Assembly (NCBI GenBank): GCA_025345505.1 | Contig: JANVCC010000130.1 | Location: 4,812,897 to 4,876,896 of the forward strand | Reading direction: 5' to 3' | DNA from: Todiramphus chloris collaris | Taxonomy: Eukaryota > Chordata > Aves > Coraciiformes > Alcedinidae | DNA length: 64,000 nt | Shown: positions 50,479 to 61,888 of the stretch, one piece after another | Layout of the letters: each line of letters starts with the position of its first letter | How positions within the stretch are numbered: position 1 is the stretch's first letter | Translations under genes and position numbers: made by a program | Notes under the pieces: model-generated | What the model was told of the DNA's origin: nothing | The model's database searches: none | What the model saw: the letters and a program-made list of their open reading frames with translations, nothing else

Positions 50479-53104
50479 AGGCAGAAGACTAGTATCTCAA
50501 GCTGGTCTTAATTCTTTGCCTTTCACTACAGAGGTGCTGTTAATCAAAATGAAGGGCTACTTTGTGCTCACCCTTTGCAGAAAGTTACTTCATAGCCTTA
50601 CCTTACTCTTACCAGTAAAATTGGCAAAGACAATGAAGCCGACACTGCTTTAGCCAGCAAACAGCAATGGAGCTGCTGAATGGGAAAGATGTGCAGCTGT
50701 ATTTGGCCCTGCATGTCAGAAATGTACCAGTATGTGGCTAACTGATGGTTAGAGTGGGAGGAGAAGGAAAAGGCAAGTTTACACCAGCGCACATGACAAC
50801 TAAGTTGAGAACATAACTTGAAGTCATGAGATATTTTGCCCTAATCCTAATAACTGAACCAGGCAGACTGGCTTTAGCACTAACAGATGGATGTTAAGAC
50901 TCTGGATTGACTGGGAACATGAGGCCCAGATTTGATAATAGGCTCAAGGATGAGACCAAAAGTCTCCAAGGCAGGTGTGAGGATGCTTTCTCAGCTTGTT
51001 CTTCTGTGGAGGTTCCTGTATTCCAAGGAGAAAAAAAAAGTCTTGTGAGATGCTAACAGGATTGCTACTTCTCCCCACCAAAGCATTCAGCTTCAAATTC
51101 ACACACAGGCAAAACAGAATATTGCAACTTCTGAGAGAAAATGGTACATCAGTCAACTCCCCAGCTACACCAGTCTGCAGTGTCTAGCTATTTTACCACC
51201 TCAGCAAATTCCTAATGCACACTCGCCTCAGCAATAGTGGTCTGTCTTTCTGTACGCAGGAAACAAAAAGTTTGACCCACTGTGCCAGACACAAGGAGAA
51301 GCTATTTGTAGAGTGGTACTCTTGGTCAGAAATAGTTTGTGTTTGTTCTTTGTGAGAAAAAGCCTGAGCTCTCGCTATCATTTTCCTTGTCACTACCAAG
51401 CTGGAGAAGGAGAAATGGTGTGACAGTTACTTGTGCTGCCTTACCACCTGAAACAGGTTTACATCCCTTGATACTTAACATTGATGATCCTCTTGATTCT
51501 TGTCTCTGGTAAAGTCCATATGGCTCTGTCCTTATGGTAAACTCTGAAATAAATGGCTTCAGAACAGCTTAAAATCCCAGGTTTCAGGGTACTGCTACAT
51601 ATCTTGGCCTTTCTAAGCACTTCCTAAATAGAAATCTGAGATTCCCCTTCTCACAAAGTGTGAGACAGCTAAGGCTGTGGCCAGATGTTCACTGTGGAAA
51701 CTCTGCTAGTCTATCCTTCCCAGGGTGCTTTGTTTACTGCTGAAGATTTCTGCTCCTCCTTTTCAGTGCAAGTCTCTGCCCGTGTCAGCTCCAGCTATCT
51801 CTAGGATGTATTAAAGACAACCTCCTGACCCTGTGCAAACTCTCCACTACTTGTGAGGTTCAGGGCAATCAGCTAACCAAGTTCTGTTGGGGTGTCCATA
51901 ACCTGCAGTCACTCCAGCATCCTCTCCAGCTAGTGGCTTTTGGCTTCAGGTCCATGCATTTGTCAGGACTGTGCTGACAAAATTCCTGAGACAATCAACT
52001 ATAAATTCTCCTTCTGTCAGCCATGCCCATAGTAACCAGCTGGGACACCATGTACAGGTCTAAAATTTCAGTTCATCCTAAGCCTTGGCAGAAGTATTGA
52101 ATGGAACTGGATTGGCCACGTTGACATCAGGGCTTGCAATCCTGCCTGGGTTTAAGATTCATGATCTCTGAAGAATACTCGACCTAACATTTGGGTTGGT
52201 TTTTTTTTTTAAATAAAATGCACTGGGGATCAAAGAAAAAAACAAGAAAAGAGAATGTCTTCCAAGCCAAAACTTGGATTTCTTGCTGTAATCAAATAGA
52301 GAAACAGATACATTAGAATCTCAAGGTTTTATCTCACAAGGAGTTAGGGCTTGCACATTAATGTATGTGGAATGACTCTTGGCAGGGAATGTATTTCAGT
52401 ATGACATAAAAGCGCGAGAAGGAAACAAGTTGAATTTGCACTAGCCGTTCAGCAGACTAAGTGTAGAATGGGAAAAAGATTGTTGCTACTAACAGTTTTT
52501 TATGTCTTAGAGGGACTGAAGCTACTTGTGTAAGATCTTTGCCCAGAGGTCCTAGTAGAGCTTTAAAGCATCTGTGTCTTGAACAGAAATTTCTTTCATC
52601 CCACACGGATCTTTAATATGGGGAAATATTAACAGATACAAACATGAATGCAGACTTTTTTAAAGTTAGCTTGAAATAGAAAGGTATACATTAAATTACA
52701 GAAGACTTAACATGTCTGAGGGAGAAACCAACTGCCAATAACTTCTCACTGTATTGTTCTTAAAAAAACCCAAACAGATCCCTTTGAAAGTACTACCATT
52801 AGTACTGGCTGTCTAGCAGTTGCTGGCTTTTGGCCCAGGTCTAAATCCATTATTGCTTTGCTTGATCCTCATCATGAATCCCCTGAGAGAACACGAGACA
52901 TGCAGCAACAGAAGTCTACCATGTATGCCTCTCTGATCTTAATAATTGTCAAAGAAGGTGGCAAAACAGGATCAGCTTACTTTGTTCATCAATCATCTTG
53001 TGATGAAATGAAAGGCAGCTTTCAAAACTTCAGAGTCCATCCTCATACCCTACCTATTCAGTATGTCTACTGGATGGGAGGAAGAAGGTGTTAGAGGTAG
53101 CTTC

Positions 53105-53163
53105 ATTGGTCAGGCAGTTGGACTGAAGGATCATTGTAAGTCCCTTCCAACTGGAACTATTCT
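53105..53163 (+). mobile_element. CR1 LINE 3' terminal scrap
   Basis: Reads gttggactgaaggatcattg, then taagtcccttccaactggaa and ctattct, a diverged CR1 3' end in plus orientation. Confidence 0.75.
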
Positions 53164-55370
53164 CCTCCCCTCCCCTCCTCGCTGAAGTGAGGGGATAAAG
53201 CACTGGAGATTTTTTAGCATGTTTTTATCCTTAGGATTCTCCAGTACAAACTTGTCACTCACATACTTTGTCACAACACTGTCCTAGGCCCAGAATCCTG
53301 GGTCCAAGTGCTTCTTGTAAGCTTCCATCAACAATCAGACTCCACCTGACTGCAAGCTCTCTACTGCTAACTCTGGAATAACAACTTACAATATGCATCT
53401 TGCTTTGAATCTTCAGGCAACTCATTAAACAGTTTCTGGACAGGAGGATAGGTCTTGCTTCCAATTTCAAAGGGAGCAGTGAACAGGACATCAACACAGA
53501 TGACTCAAGAACTGAAGAAGGCACAGGGAGGGCCAAGCAAATATAAGGGCAACACACTCCATCAGCTAGTATATGGAAAAGTCAGTGATGCAGTTGTCTG
53601 CAATGTACCTATTGAGGTGAAAAGAGAATGCACCCCAGTCCTTTCTGGTCAAAATTAGGACTCGCTTCCAGAATTGCAACCCATAGTTACAAAAATCACA
53701 TCCAGTGACTACACACCTTGGCCTTGCACCATGTACGCGTGGACATTTTTACATAAAAGGTTACAAAACCCCCTTTTCCCTGTAAGCCGTCAGTGATTAC
53801 GGGTCTAAACGCAAAACATCATCAATAGTGACCTGGAAGAGCAGGTAGAGATCTAGCAGGCAATGGACACTATGTTAACCTGTTCCGTTAGAACTAAAGG
53901 ACATCAAACCAGGTACAATACTGATGAATTCAAGATGTACTTTTGAAACAGTTACGTTTTTCTGTGCTGTCATCTGTCCTATAGTCTGGCCCAAAGCAGC
54001 AGGCAGACAGCAGAAGGGGACTTAACGTTGTATTTTTTCAAGTGTCCACAATCAAGCATGTATATGGTAACAATTCAAGGTACAACTACTGAGTTTCTGC
54101 AAAGGGCTTAAGCAGCGCTTTGTGATGCCAGACAATTTGAAGGATTTTCAAAAGATCTGAAGTTATTCCCATATGGTACCTGCCTTCCATCCAAACACAG
54201 ATATAGAGCATGTTCTCCCCTTTCCACCATGTAGAAGGGTACCCACCCCTCAGCCCTCTATTACCAGTGCCCATTGTCAAGCCTACCAGTTCCCTTGCAT
54301 AAGGATCCTCTATTACATGATCAGATGAAATTCCTCCCCCCCAATATGACCGCTAATTAATTACATGCACAGCAGACTGTCTCCTCCACCGATGCCCTAC
54401 CCCTTTGCTCTGCCTTGCTCTCTCCTTCCCCACTCTTCCTTTTTTTGCCCGCACGTCCAAATCAGCCTGGTTCCACCTCCCTCTGATCTGCCTCCCTGCT
54501 AGCAGGAGGAAAACTACGAGCTCGAAGCGGAGGCCGTGTCAGGGCTGCGCCCCACACCCCGGCAGGCCCTCGCCGCAGCCCGCAGAAGGCCTGTTCAGCC
54601 CGTCCGCTCCTGTGCCCTGACACGCTCTGTCAGGGAGATGAATGCAGCGGGCCCGTGCCGACGTGGTGAGGTAAAAGAGCATGCTCGGAGCGCCAAGGCT
54701 CCCCGGGGAATTTCGGTGCTCATCTCCCGGCTTCCCTCCGCCGAGTTCCCCTGGACAAAGCCGGCTGTGAAACCGCTGGAGTGTGCATCGGGCCAGAAGC
54801 GCTCCTGCCGGGCAAGGCAGCTGCTGCGTGCCCGAGGGAGCAGCGCGATGCCAAGTCTCCTCTCTAGAAGCACTGGAAGCAGGGCGGTGGGTTGCGGATG
54901 GAGAAAACAGCTTCTCCTCCGCGCCGCGCTCCCGGAGTTTGCTGCAGTCCCTGCAGCCCCGATCACTATCCAGCGAAACAGAAGTTGCGGGAGGCGGAAG
55001 CCCGCCGCGGTCAGCCACCAAAAAAGCACGCAAGACTAAAAGTCGCCTGCGGAACCGGGCTGGGGACCCAGGGGTAGAGACACCAGGGGGACGGTGGCTG
55101 TGAGTGGGGAAGGCCCTGCGCACCCCGCTCTGAGGCGCCTGGGTCGGGTCCCGCGAGCAGCCATAGCGGCGGTGGCCTCGGTGGGGGGCGGGGGGAGCTG
55201 CCACCCCGGGGCTGCTCTTCTGCGCTGGCCTTCCTCGGGACGTGGCCCAGCCCGTGTGCGTGGCGGCTCCCCCCGGGAAAGACCGGGGCCGTCCCCGCGT
55301 GCGTGGCGGCTTCCCGGGGCGGGGGCCGGGGCGGGGCGGGGAGCGCGGCGCTGTCCGGGACGGCGCCCCC

Positions 55371-55412
55371 GCCCTCCCTCCATCCCTCTCTCTCTCCCTC
55401 CCTCCCTCCCTC
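55371..55412 (+). repeat. CCCT/CTCT pyrimidine tract
   Basis: Nearly uninterrupted C and T on the sense strand, probably in the CKAP4 core promoter or 5' UTR. Confidence 0.85.
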
Positions 55413-55462
55413 GCCCGCTCCCGCTGCTCCCGCTTCGTGCACGACGGCGGCGGCGTCCCGCC

Positions 55463-55828
55463 ATGTCGGCCGCCAAGCACCGGGGCCCTAAGGGGGGCAG
55501 CCCGCCTGCCGCCGCCGCCGCCAACGAGCGGGGCGCACAGGCCGGCGCCGCCGAGGAGGCGGCGGCGGCGGCGAAGAAGCCCGCGTCGTCGTCGCACGGC
55601 CGGGGCGGCAGGGCGGCCGCGGGGGGCGGAGGGGGCCGCTCCGCCTCTGGCCCCCGCCGCGGCTGGGCGCTGCTGCTGGGCGCCGCGGTAGTGCTGGGCG
55701 CCGCGCTGCCCGCCGGCTGGTACGTGCGGCAGCTGCGGGAGGAGGTTGGGCGGAGCGCTCTGGAGAGGGAGGCCTCCGGCCGGCAGCGGCAGGAGCTGGC
55801 CGCCACCCTGGACGCCGTGGTGCAGAAG
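55463..55828 (+). CDS. CKAP4: CKAP4 exon 1 coding part (residues 1-122)
   Basis: Encodes the cytosolic tail, the membrane span and the beginning of the lumenal stalk (ATLDAVVQK). Donor AAG|gtagcg, phase 0. Extremely CpG-rich, with runs of Ala and Gly codons. Confidence 0.94.
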
Positions 55829-58800
55829 GTAGCGCGGCGCCGGTCACCGTCGGGGAGCGGGAGGGGTGCTCCGCGGGGCCGCTCCGCGGTGGCGGCGCCG
55901 GGAGAAGGCGGGCTGGGGCGCGGCACTGCTCGGCGGGGCGGGGGGCAGCATCCACCCCTGCAGGATGGGAGACGGGGGATTCACCCCGTAAATTAGCAGC
56001 CGCGCAGCCTTCGGGCATCCTGGCTTGCGGGACAGCAAACGTGTCCCGCTTCCACCCCCCCTCCGCCTCTCCCCCGCCGCGCTCGCTCCGTAAAGATGCT
56101 TTCACGGCATTAGAGTGACAAATCGAGTCTGGGCCGCGGTTTTCCCCGCGCCTGCAAACGTGGCCTCGGCAAAGAGAGAAATCCCTGGCAGGCAGCACAG
56201 CGCGGAGCGGAGCCGGGGCGGGGCGGGGCGGACACCGCGGCGGGCGGGCGGGCTCCGGGACAGCCCCGCAGCGGCAGCCGCAGCCGGCTCCTTGCCCAGC
56301 TTGCTCTTCCAAGGCTCGGGCGCGAAGCCATTTTATATATTGCAGTCAGCACGCTTACGTGTTGGCAGAGGCGCGGACCCGCGGTTTCGAGAGCCTGCTG
56401 GCAGAAATTTTACATCTCCGACTCTCGCAGATGCTGTAAAAGCAAGCGTGGCAGATGGGCAGCTCTTGCTCGCCGCGTCGAGCGGGCAGGTGTGCGCGCC
56501 AAGCGAAATTGTGCAGAGGCGCGGTCGGCCGTGGCAGGGTCCTGCCTCGAAGTCCCTGCATGCTCTGGAAAACATAACCTGTGCCAGCTTCACCAAACAG
56601 CAGAGGCCAGAAACACCACTCGTTCTGTACCCTCTCTTCCATATTGCTCCTGCTGCCGTTGGTCAAGGGAGCAAGACTCGCTGTGTCCATGGCAGTCCGG
56701 GACCACAGAAGGGCTGTGAAGTTGTTGGCAAGGGGTGTGGTTCAAACCAAGCAAAAGAAATGCTCATTTCTCTCCTCGATTTTTCATTTGGGCCTTATTA
56801 GTCCCCAAGCTAGAGTTTCACAAATGGCAGTGTCCATCCGCATATGTGTTAGGGTGCCTAAAAGCTTCAAAAAATGACATATGTGAAGGCATCATCTACA
56901 TATAATCAAGATCCTGTGTGGAGAGGAGGTGAATTGGTTGGAAAGCACTATGTAAAGTTATGACTGTGTGAGATCAAAGAAAAGGAGATTCTTGTCTCAG
57001 CTTGACTGCTTTCTGCACAGTGAGCCATGCAGATTCCCTGTGTTCCCTGTGCGCGTGGACCCAGGCCAGTGGTGGGGGACAGGCTGGTGGAACAGGCACT
57101 GGCAGAGATCCTCCATCCGCTCTGTGGCACTCCTGGCAGTGCAGAGGCCTGCACACCTGGACTTTGTGGGGTCAGTCTTGGTGTTTCCCTTGCAACAAAG
57201 AGGAAAAGGAAAACTCTCACGAGGAGGGAAAAGGGTTGTAAAATTCAGGACTATAGTGTTCTTCCCGAAGCTAGTTTTAAACCCTGGGATTTTTGCTTAC
57301 AGATGACTGGGCCATAATTTGAACTATCAGGGGTTGGTTTTTTTCCTAGTTTTTAAGATATTTTAATAGATATTTTGTATGAAGGAAGAATTTGCACTGT
57401 CAGGGCATGCAGGACTTAAGACTGCATATACGTAAGTATAGAACCCAGATAAGTGTGCAATGTACAAGCCCTTCCAAACATAGGAATGGGTACAGTTTGC
57501 TGACTCCCATCTCCATGTCATTGCAGAAAATCATAGGTATATGTTGCATATTCTTAGGGGTCAGGTATATAACAGAAGTTTATAAATAGCTGGTTTCAAA
57601 GACAACTGAAACTTACTTGCCTGTGTATGGCAGATGGCTGATGTTAGACATACACAGAGAAGCGCAGGAATTACAGGTGGAGGAAAGAGATCATAGAGAG
57701 TTTCGATGTAACCCTTGAAAGCTTTGTTTGCTGTGGTTTGGTTTTTTTGCAGAAGAAGGTGGTTGAGGGAGAGAAGAGGAGGCTGTATTTCTTTCTATAT
57801 AGAAGTACAGGGTCCTGCATTGTACTTGCAGAGTGCCATCAGCACACACTGCTGTGTGGAACTGGTAGCCCTAAAGTCTTTTACTGCAGAGAGCTCCTGT
57901 GAGCAGTAAGCATTATATAAACTTATCTGCTTTGCACATCAGCAGTAGGAGGAGAAAGGAAATGATGTGGAAGTTTCGTCTTTAATATAGCACCGTTCTC
58001 AGAGAGGCCAAGGTCGTTTGGTATTTAAATACAAAGATAGTGTGACGGGTGGGAGAAGACATAGTTGTTAGTTATAGATACATTTTTATGTGCCGTTTAT
58101 GATTTTGAACCTTCCAAGGGCTATGGTTTCAAACCTTACCATCCGTGAACACCAAACAGGCAAACCCACATAGAGGTGCACACACAAACCAACTGTGTAG
58201 TGTATATGAGCTACTACTTTGAAGTAGTGAGTTTTACCCTTCTCATGCAATGGGTTTGCTTTGTGCCCGCCCTGGTGGCTGTTGGTTAGGACAGGCATTA
58301 AAGCTGGTCTAATTTGAAGACCCCAGTCCATTTTGTTGTCAGAGCTCTCTGATCTTGAAGTGACTGGCCCAGTTGGAGAATATAGGAGAATAGCTTCAGG
58401 TTACACTGTGAGAATTGCCTGAATGTAGTGGAGGAGCAGGTATAAAGTACTTCCACTGCAGAGGGGTGGGATCCATCTCTGTCAAATGTATAGCAGCAGA
58501 GATCTTCTGTCCCTCTGGAAAGCTCTGGCCATTTCTAATGCCTTTTCTTAGACTAACAGTTGAAGATAGTTAATTGCAAATGTGGATTTGGTGATTTGGT
58601 TGGAATGTGTCAAAGAAAATAAGTTCTGTAATAAGAGGGGGAAGAGAACTTTCCCTTTTAGATTTCTGAAGTCCATTTATGGTGATACAGAAAAAGTTGT
58701 CTGTGGAAAAATTGAGATTGAAGGACAGATAAGACTACATGAGGTTGGTAAGTCAGTGTAATGTCTGGTCCCCCACTACAGTAAGTATGGCAGTATTACC

Positions 58801-61678
58801 TGCTTGCCCCTCACCTCACCCCTTAGCTCATGTTTAGTTTCCTATGTGAGCATTAGAGAATACAAGGGTAGGGAGTGTAAAGTAATTATAAACCTTTTTA
58901 CAGAAGAGGAGGAATAAAGAAGTCACCTTTATGGGTATTCCTCAAACTGCAGGGATCTGTCTGTTGGAGCACGGGCCAAACTACAATCCTTGCACAGTGC
59001 AGACTTCCATGAAAACCAAGAAGGATTTAGCCAGGGATGTAGTCTTGCAAAAGTACGTAGGAATAACTTAATTCCTAATTAGTAAGTCTCTTAGGTCTTC
59101 TGAAAATAATTTCTAGGTTTCAAGTCTGACTGGGAATTGCTGGAGCCCCCTTCAGTTAAAAAGAAAAAAAAAAAATTGAAGCTCTATATATTTCTTTCTA
59201 AACCCATATAAAATATACTTCCATTTATAAAATAAAACCAGCCCTCCAGCTGTGTATCTAATCAGTAAACATGGCAGCCCATGTGGCACGACTGATTAAT
59301 AAGCCCCTCCGACACAGGCAGTAAGTAGCATGAGGCAAGGCAACATGCATTACTCAGCACTTGCCATCCTGCCAAAGCCTTGAGGTATGCTCTGCGTGAT
59401 GGATTCCTGTTGCAGCCAGTGGGAGTTCTTACAGTGCTTTACAAAGTTTAAAAAAATAGAACCCACACACGCACACAAAGATTTCTCCACGATCTTGAGA
59501 CTGATGCTTTCTGCTTGGCCTCAGAGTTAAGTAACGTGCGCTTCCCCTTTGGTGTGCCTGGATCTGACCTTTAAATGTGAGAATAAAGGAATGTGGTGGC
59601 CACTCACCCCTTGAGCTTTTTCCCCATTGTTGCTACTAAAACCAACTGCAGTTTTTGTAACTGGGGAGCTTGATAACATACCTAGTCCAGGGGAGACAAC
59701 TTTCTGTGAGTACTAACCTGAGGCAGATGCAAGTCAGTCCCCTTGGCAGCTGCTACGGCTTTGTTCTCTGCCTGTGTATGTAGTGTGCCCCTGTTCGTGA
59801 GTAGCCTGCGGGTGTATGCTCGGCTGTGAATAATGAGGTACTAAGTAGTTAGCACATCAAAGCCTTTCTATATTTTTCATGTGAAAAAATATTTAACAAG
59901 AAAAATCTGTGCCTTCACTGGTGTGTAGGACTGGCAAAATACAATGATTACTACTCCCTCTCCCCAGCCATTCCCAGATTCCCTTTCACCCTCTTTTTTC
60001 CTGTTACTCCTTGTCTACTTTGAAACTTCTTTCATGTTTGGGATTCGGTCTTGATGCAAACTCTGGATAGTTGAGTTTGATTTCCTGGATCATCCGTGGC
60101 AGGTCAGTGAGGCCCAAGATCCTTGACGGAAGATGTGTGTCCCTATAGAGCTGTAAAGCTCTAGCTGCTGGGCATTTTGTGCCTCCTGTATCTGCGTGCT
60201 GTAGAGTCACCTCAGGTAGGGAGCATGAAGGATTGCAAGGTGATCATTTCATACGGTAACAGGGGCCATAAGGACCTTAGACACAAAGGGTAAGGTTGTA
60301 GGTAAGCATGAAATTTAAGTATTAATCATGTGGGTTTCTGTTGTAGGTGCGTTCCCTTCAAGCCACGTTTGGAGAATTTGAATCCATGATGAAAATATCT
60401 CAGCAGAAGCAGGAGGTTACTGAGAAGGCTGTTAAACAAGGGGAGAGTGAAATAAACCGGATCAGTGAAGTGCTTCAGAAGCTTCAGAATGAAATTTTGA
60501 AAGACTTGTCTGATGGCATCCACATGGTGAAGGATGCAAGGGAACGAGACTTCACATCTCTGGAAAACACAGTGGAAGAGAGACTGACAGAGCTGACCAA
60601 GTCTATAAATGATAACATTGCTGTATTCACTGAAGTCCAGCAAAGGAGCCAAGATGAAATCAACAATATGAAAGCAAAGGTTGATTCACTAGAAGAGCCA
60701 AATGTGTATAAACATGAAATTAAGGTGCTAAAAGATGCTTTTGAGCAGATGCAAGTGTCCATGAAAACCAAAGAAAAGGACATAGAGACCTTGAAGAGTA
60801 CAATAGACTCCATGGAGTCTGATGTGTACACTGAAGTGAAGGAGCTAGTCAACCTCAAACAAGAACATGAGAAATTTAAAGAGGCTGCAGACACTGAACA
60901 CCTTTCATTAAAGGCTTTACAAGAGAAAGTTCTGAGAGCTGAGGATTCTATTATGCAGCTCCCAAGTGACATTAAAAGACTCAATGAAGATTTAGTGCAA
61001 GTTAAAGCCAGCCTCAACAAATGGGAAGAAAATGAACTCTTCGAAAAAGCATTAGAAACTTTTGGGAGGAACACTGAAGGACTGGAGCCTCGATTGAGGC
61101 ACATAGAAGACAGCCTGGAGTCTCTAACTTCTGTTGCTGCTCAAAACAGTGAGAAGTTGCAATCTTTCCTATCTAAGGAAGTGGAATATGAGAATAAGCT
61201 CCGTACCCTAGAACAAAGCATTACTGCTCTTCAGGGCATCTCAGATATGGACATAACTTCAGTCACAGACATTCTGAAGAACCTTGGTGAATCACAGACC
61301 TCACTGTACAATGATGTGGAAGACTTGAGGAGAAGCATCAGTGACCTGCCATCCTCTGATGCTCTTCAGGATGTCCAGAAGCAAATTAGTGCTTTGTTGG
61401 ATCAAGGAAATCTTCAGACGGGTCAAGCACATTCTGAAGGCTATCTTGAAAAATTTTCTTCTGTAGAGGACTCTGTAGATGAACTGAGATCTTCTGTCAG
61501 CCAGGTTGATTCCGATTTGAAAATGATAAGAACTGCAGTGGATAGTTTAGTCTCCTACTCAGTGAAAATTGAAAACAATGAGAACAACTTGGAGTCTGTG
61601 AAGAGCTCAATAGATGACCTGAGGAGTGATCTGGAAAGGTTGTTTGTGAAAGTAGAAAAAATACATGAAAAAGTTTAG
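55463..61678 (+). CDS. CKAP4: CKAP4 (CLIMP-63/p63), complete, two exons
   Basis: Type II membrane protein of the rough ER that holds ER sheets at constant lumenal width and links them to microtubules. At the cell surface it is reported as a receptor for DKK1 and surfactant protein A. Exon 1 (55463-55828, 122 codons) and exon 2 (60347-61678) join in phase 0 to 565 aa. Residues 1-66 form a short basic Ala/Gly/Ser-rich cytosolic tail; about 67-87 (GWALLLGAAVVLGAALPAGW) is the single membrane span; about 88-565 is a lumenal coiled coil ending VEKIHEKV as in mammals. The ATG at 55463 is the first in its open frame and gives MSAAKHRGPKGG, matching the human MPSAKQRGSKGG start as recalled. The protein is shorter than human (602 aa), mainly in the cytosolic tail, and contains no cysteine. 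Confidence 0.96.
55829..60346 (+). other. CKAP4: CKAP4 intron 1
   Basis: 4.5 kb. The first 500 nt continue the CpG island. Further in there is a nested inverted repeat at 59259-59298. No other gene or mobile element recognised. Confidence 0.85.
59259..59298. repeat. nested inverted repeat in CKAP4 intron
   Basis: Outer arms TAATCAGT (59259-59266) and ACTGATTA (59291-59298). Inner arms ACATGG (59269-59274) and CCATGT (59279-59284) around a 4-nt loop CAGC. Together they would form a two-part hairpin with an asymmetric internal loop (2 and 6 nt). The right outer arm extends to TGATTAAT, a PBX/HOX-like site. Confidence 0.7.
60347..61678 (+). CDS. CKAP4: CKAP4 exon 2 coding part (residues 123-565 and stop)
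   Basis: Acceptor ttgtag, first codons GTG CGT TCC (VRSLQATFG). Encodes the lumenal coiled coil with strongly conserved stretches (EKAVKQGESE, LQKLQNEILKDLSDGIH, KDARERDFTSLENTVEERL, SVKIENNENNLESVK), then TAG at 61676. Base composition is far more AT-rich than exon 1. Confidence 0.97.
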   Translation: MRSLQATFGEFESMMKISQQKQEVTEKAVKQGESEINRISEVLQKLQNEILKDLSDGIHMVKDARERDFTSLENTVEERLTELTKSINDNIAVFTEVQQRSQDEINNMKAKVDSLEEPNVYKHEIKVLKDAFEQMQVSMKTKEKDIETLKSTIDSMESDVYTEVKELVNLKQEHEKFKEAADTEHLSLKALQEKVLRAEDSIMQLPSDIKRLNEDLVQVKASLNKWEENELFEKALETFGRNTEGLEPRLRHIEDSLESLTSVAAQNSEKLQSFLSKEVEYENKLRTLEQSITALQGISDMDITSVTDILKNLGESQTSLYNDVEDLRRSISDLPSSDALQDVQKQISALLDQGNLQTGQAHSEGYLEKFSSVEDSVDELRSSVSQVDSDLKMIRTAVDSLVSYSVKIENNENNLESVKSSIDDLRSDLERLFVKVEKIHEKV

Positions 61679-61839
61679 GCAGCAGTGCTCCTTGTGCAAA
61701 TAATGGATTATGGAGAATAGCTTTTGTATGCCCAGTTTTTTACTCTTTTTAAAAGCAATTTGATACCTCCGAAGAGAATAAGAATACTTTAATAATAGAG
61801 ACAGTTCTGCTTATTTCTTTTATTTCTCTTTCGTGTAGT

Positions 61840-61888
61840 GTTTTGTTTTGTTTGTTGTTTTGTTTTGTTTTGTTGGGTTTTTTTTTAA
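61840..61888 (+). repeat. (TTTTG)n low-complexity tract
   Basis: Tandem TTTTG/TTTG units in the CKAP4 3' UTR, giving a U/G-rich mRNA segment. Confidence 0.9.

Larger units (their letters stand above)
48431..54500. other. intergenic region between TCP11L2 and CKAP4
   Basis: About 6 kb separating the divergently oriented TCP11L2 and CKAP4 5' ends. Recognised content: a TCTG/TCTA repeat (49541-49579), an ERVL-type LTR (49902-50478) and a CR1 end (53105-53163). ORFs up to about 100 codons have no recognisable homology. Confidence 0.7.
54500..56330 (+). promoter_or_regulatory. CKAP4: CpG island with CKAP4 promoter, 5' UTR and first exon
   Basis: Very GC- and CpG-rich, centred on the CKAP4 start codon. 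GC boxes (ggggcgggg) cluster at 55319-55341, and a pyrimidine tract of CCCT/CTCT units spans 55371-55412, about 50-90 nt upstream of the ATG. No TATA box is seen. Transcription probably starts within 55.2-55.45 kb, but the base cannot be read from sequence. Many long ORFs on both strands here are composition artefacts. Confidence 0.85.

Noticed and set aside
55094-55462. N-terminal extension of CKAP4 by 123 codons in the same open frame
   Set aside because: The frame is open upstream but contains no ATG (only GTG at 55094), and family homology begins exactly at the ATG at 55463.
54536-56801. ORFs up to 352 codons antisense or out of frame to CKAP4
   Set aside because: GC-rich shadows of the CKAP4 first exon and promoter.
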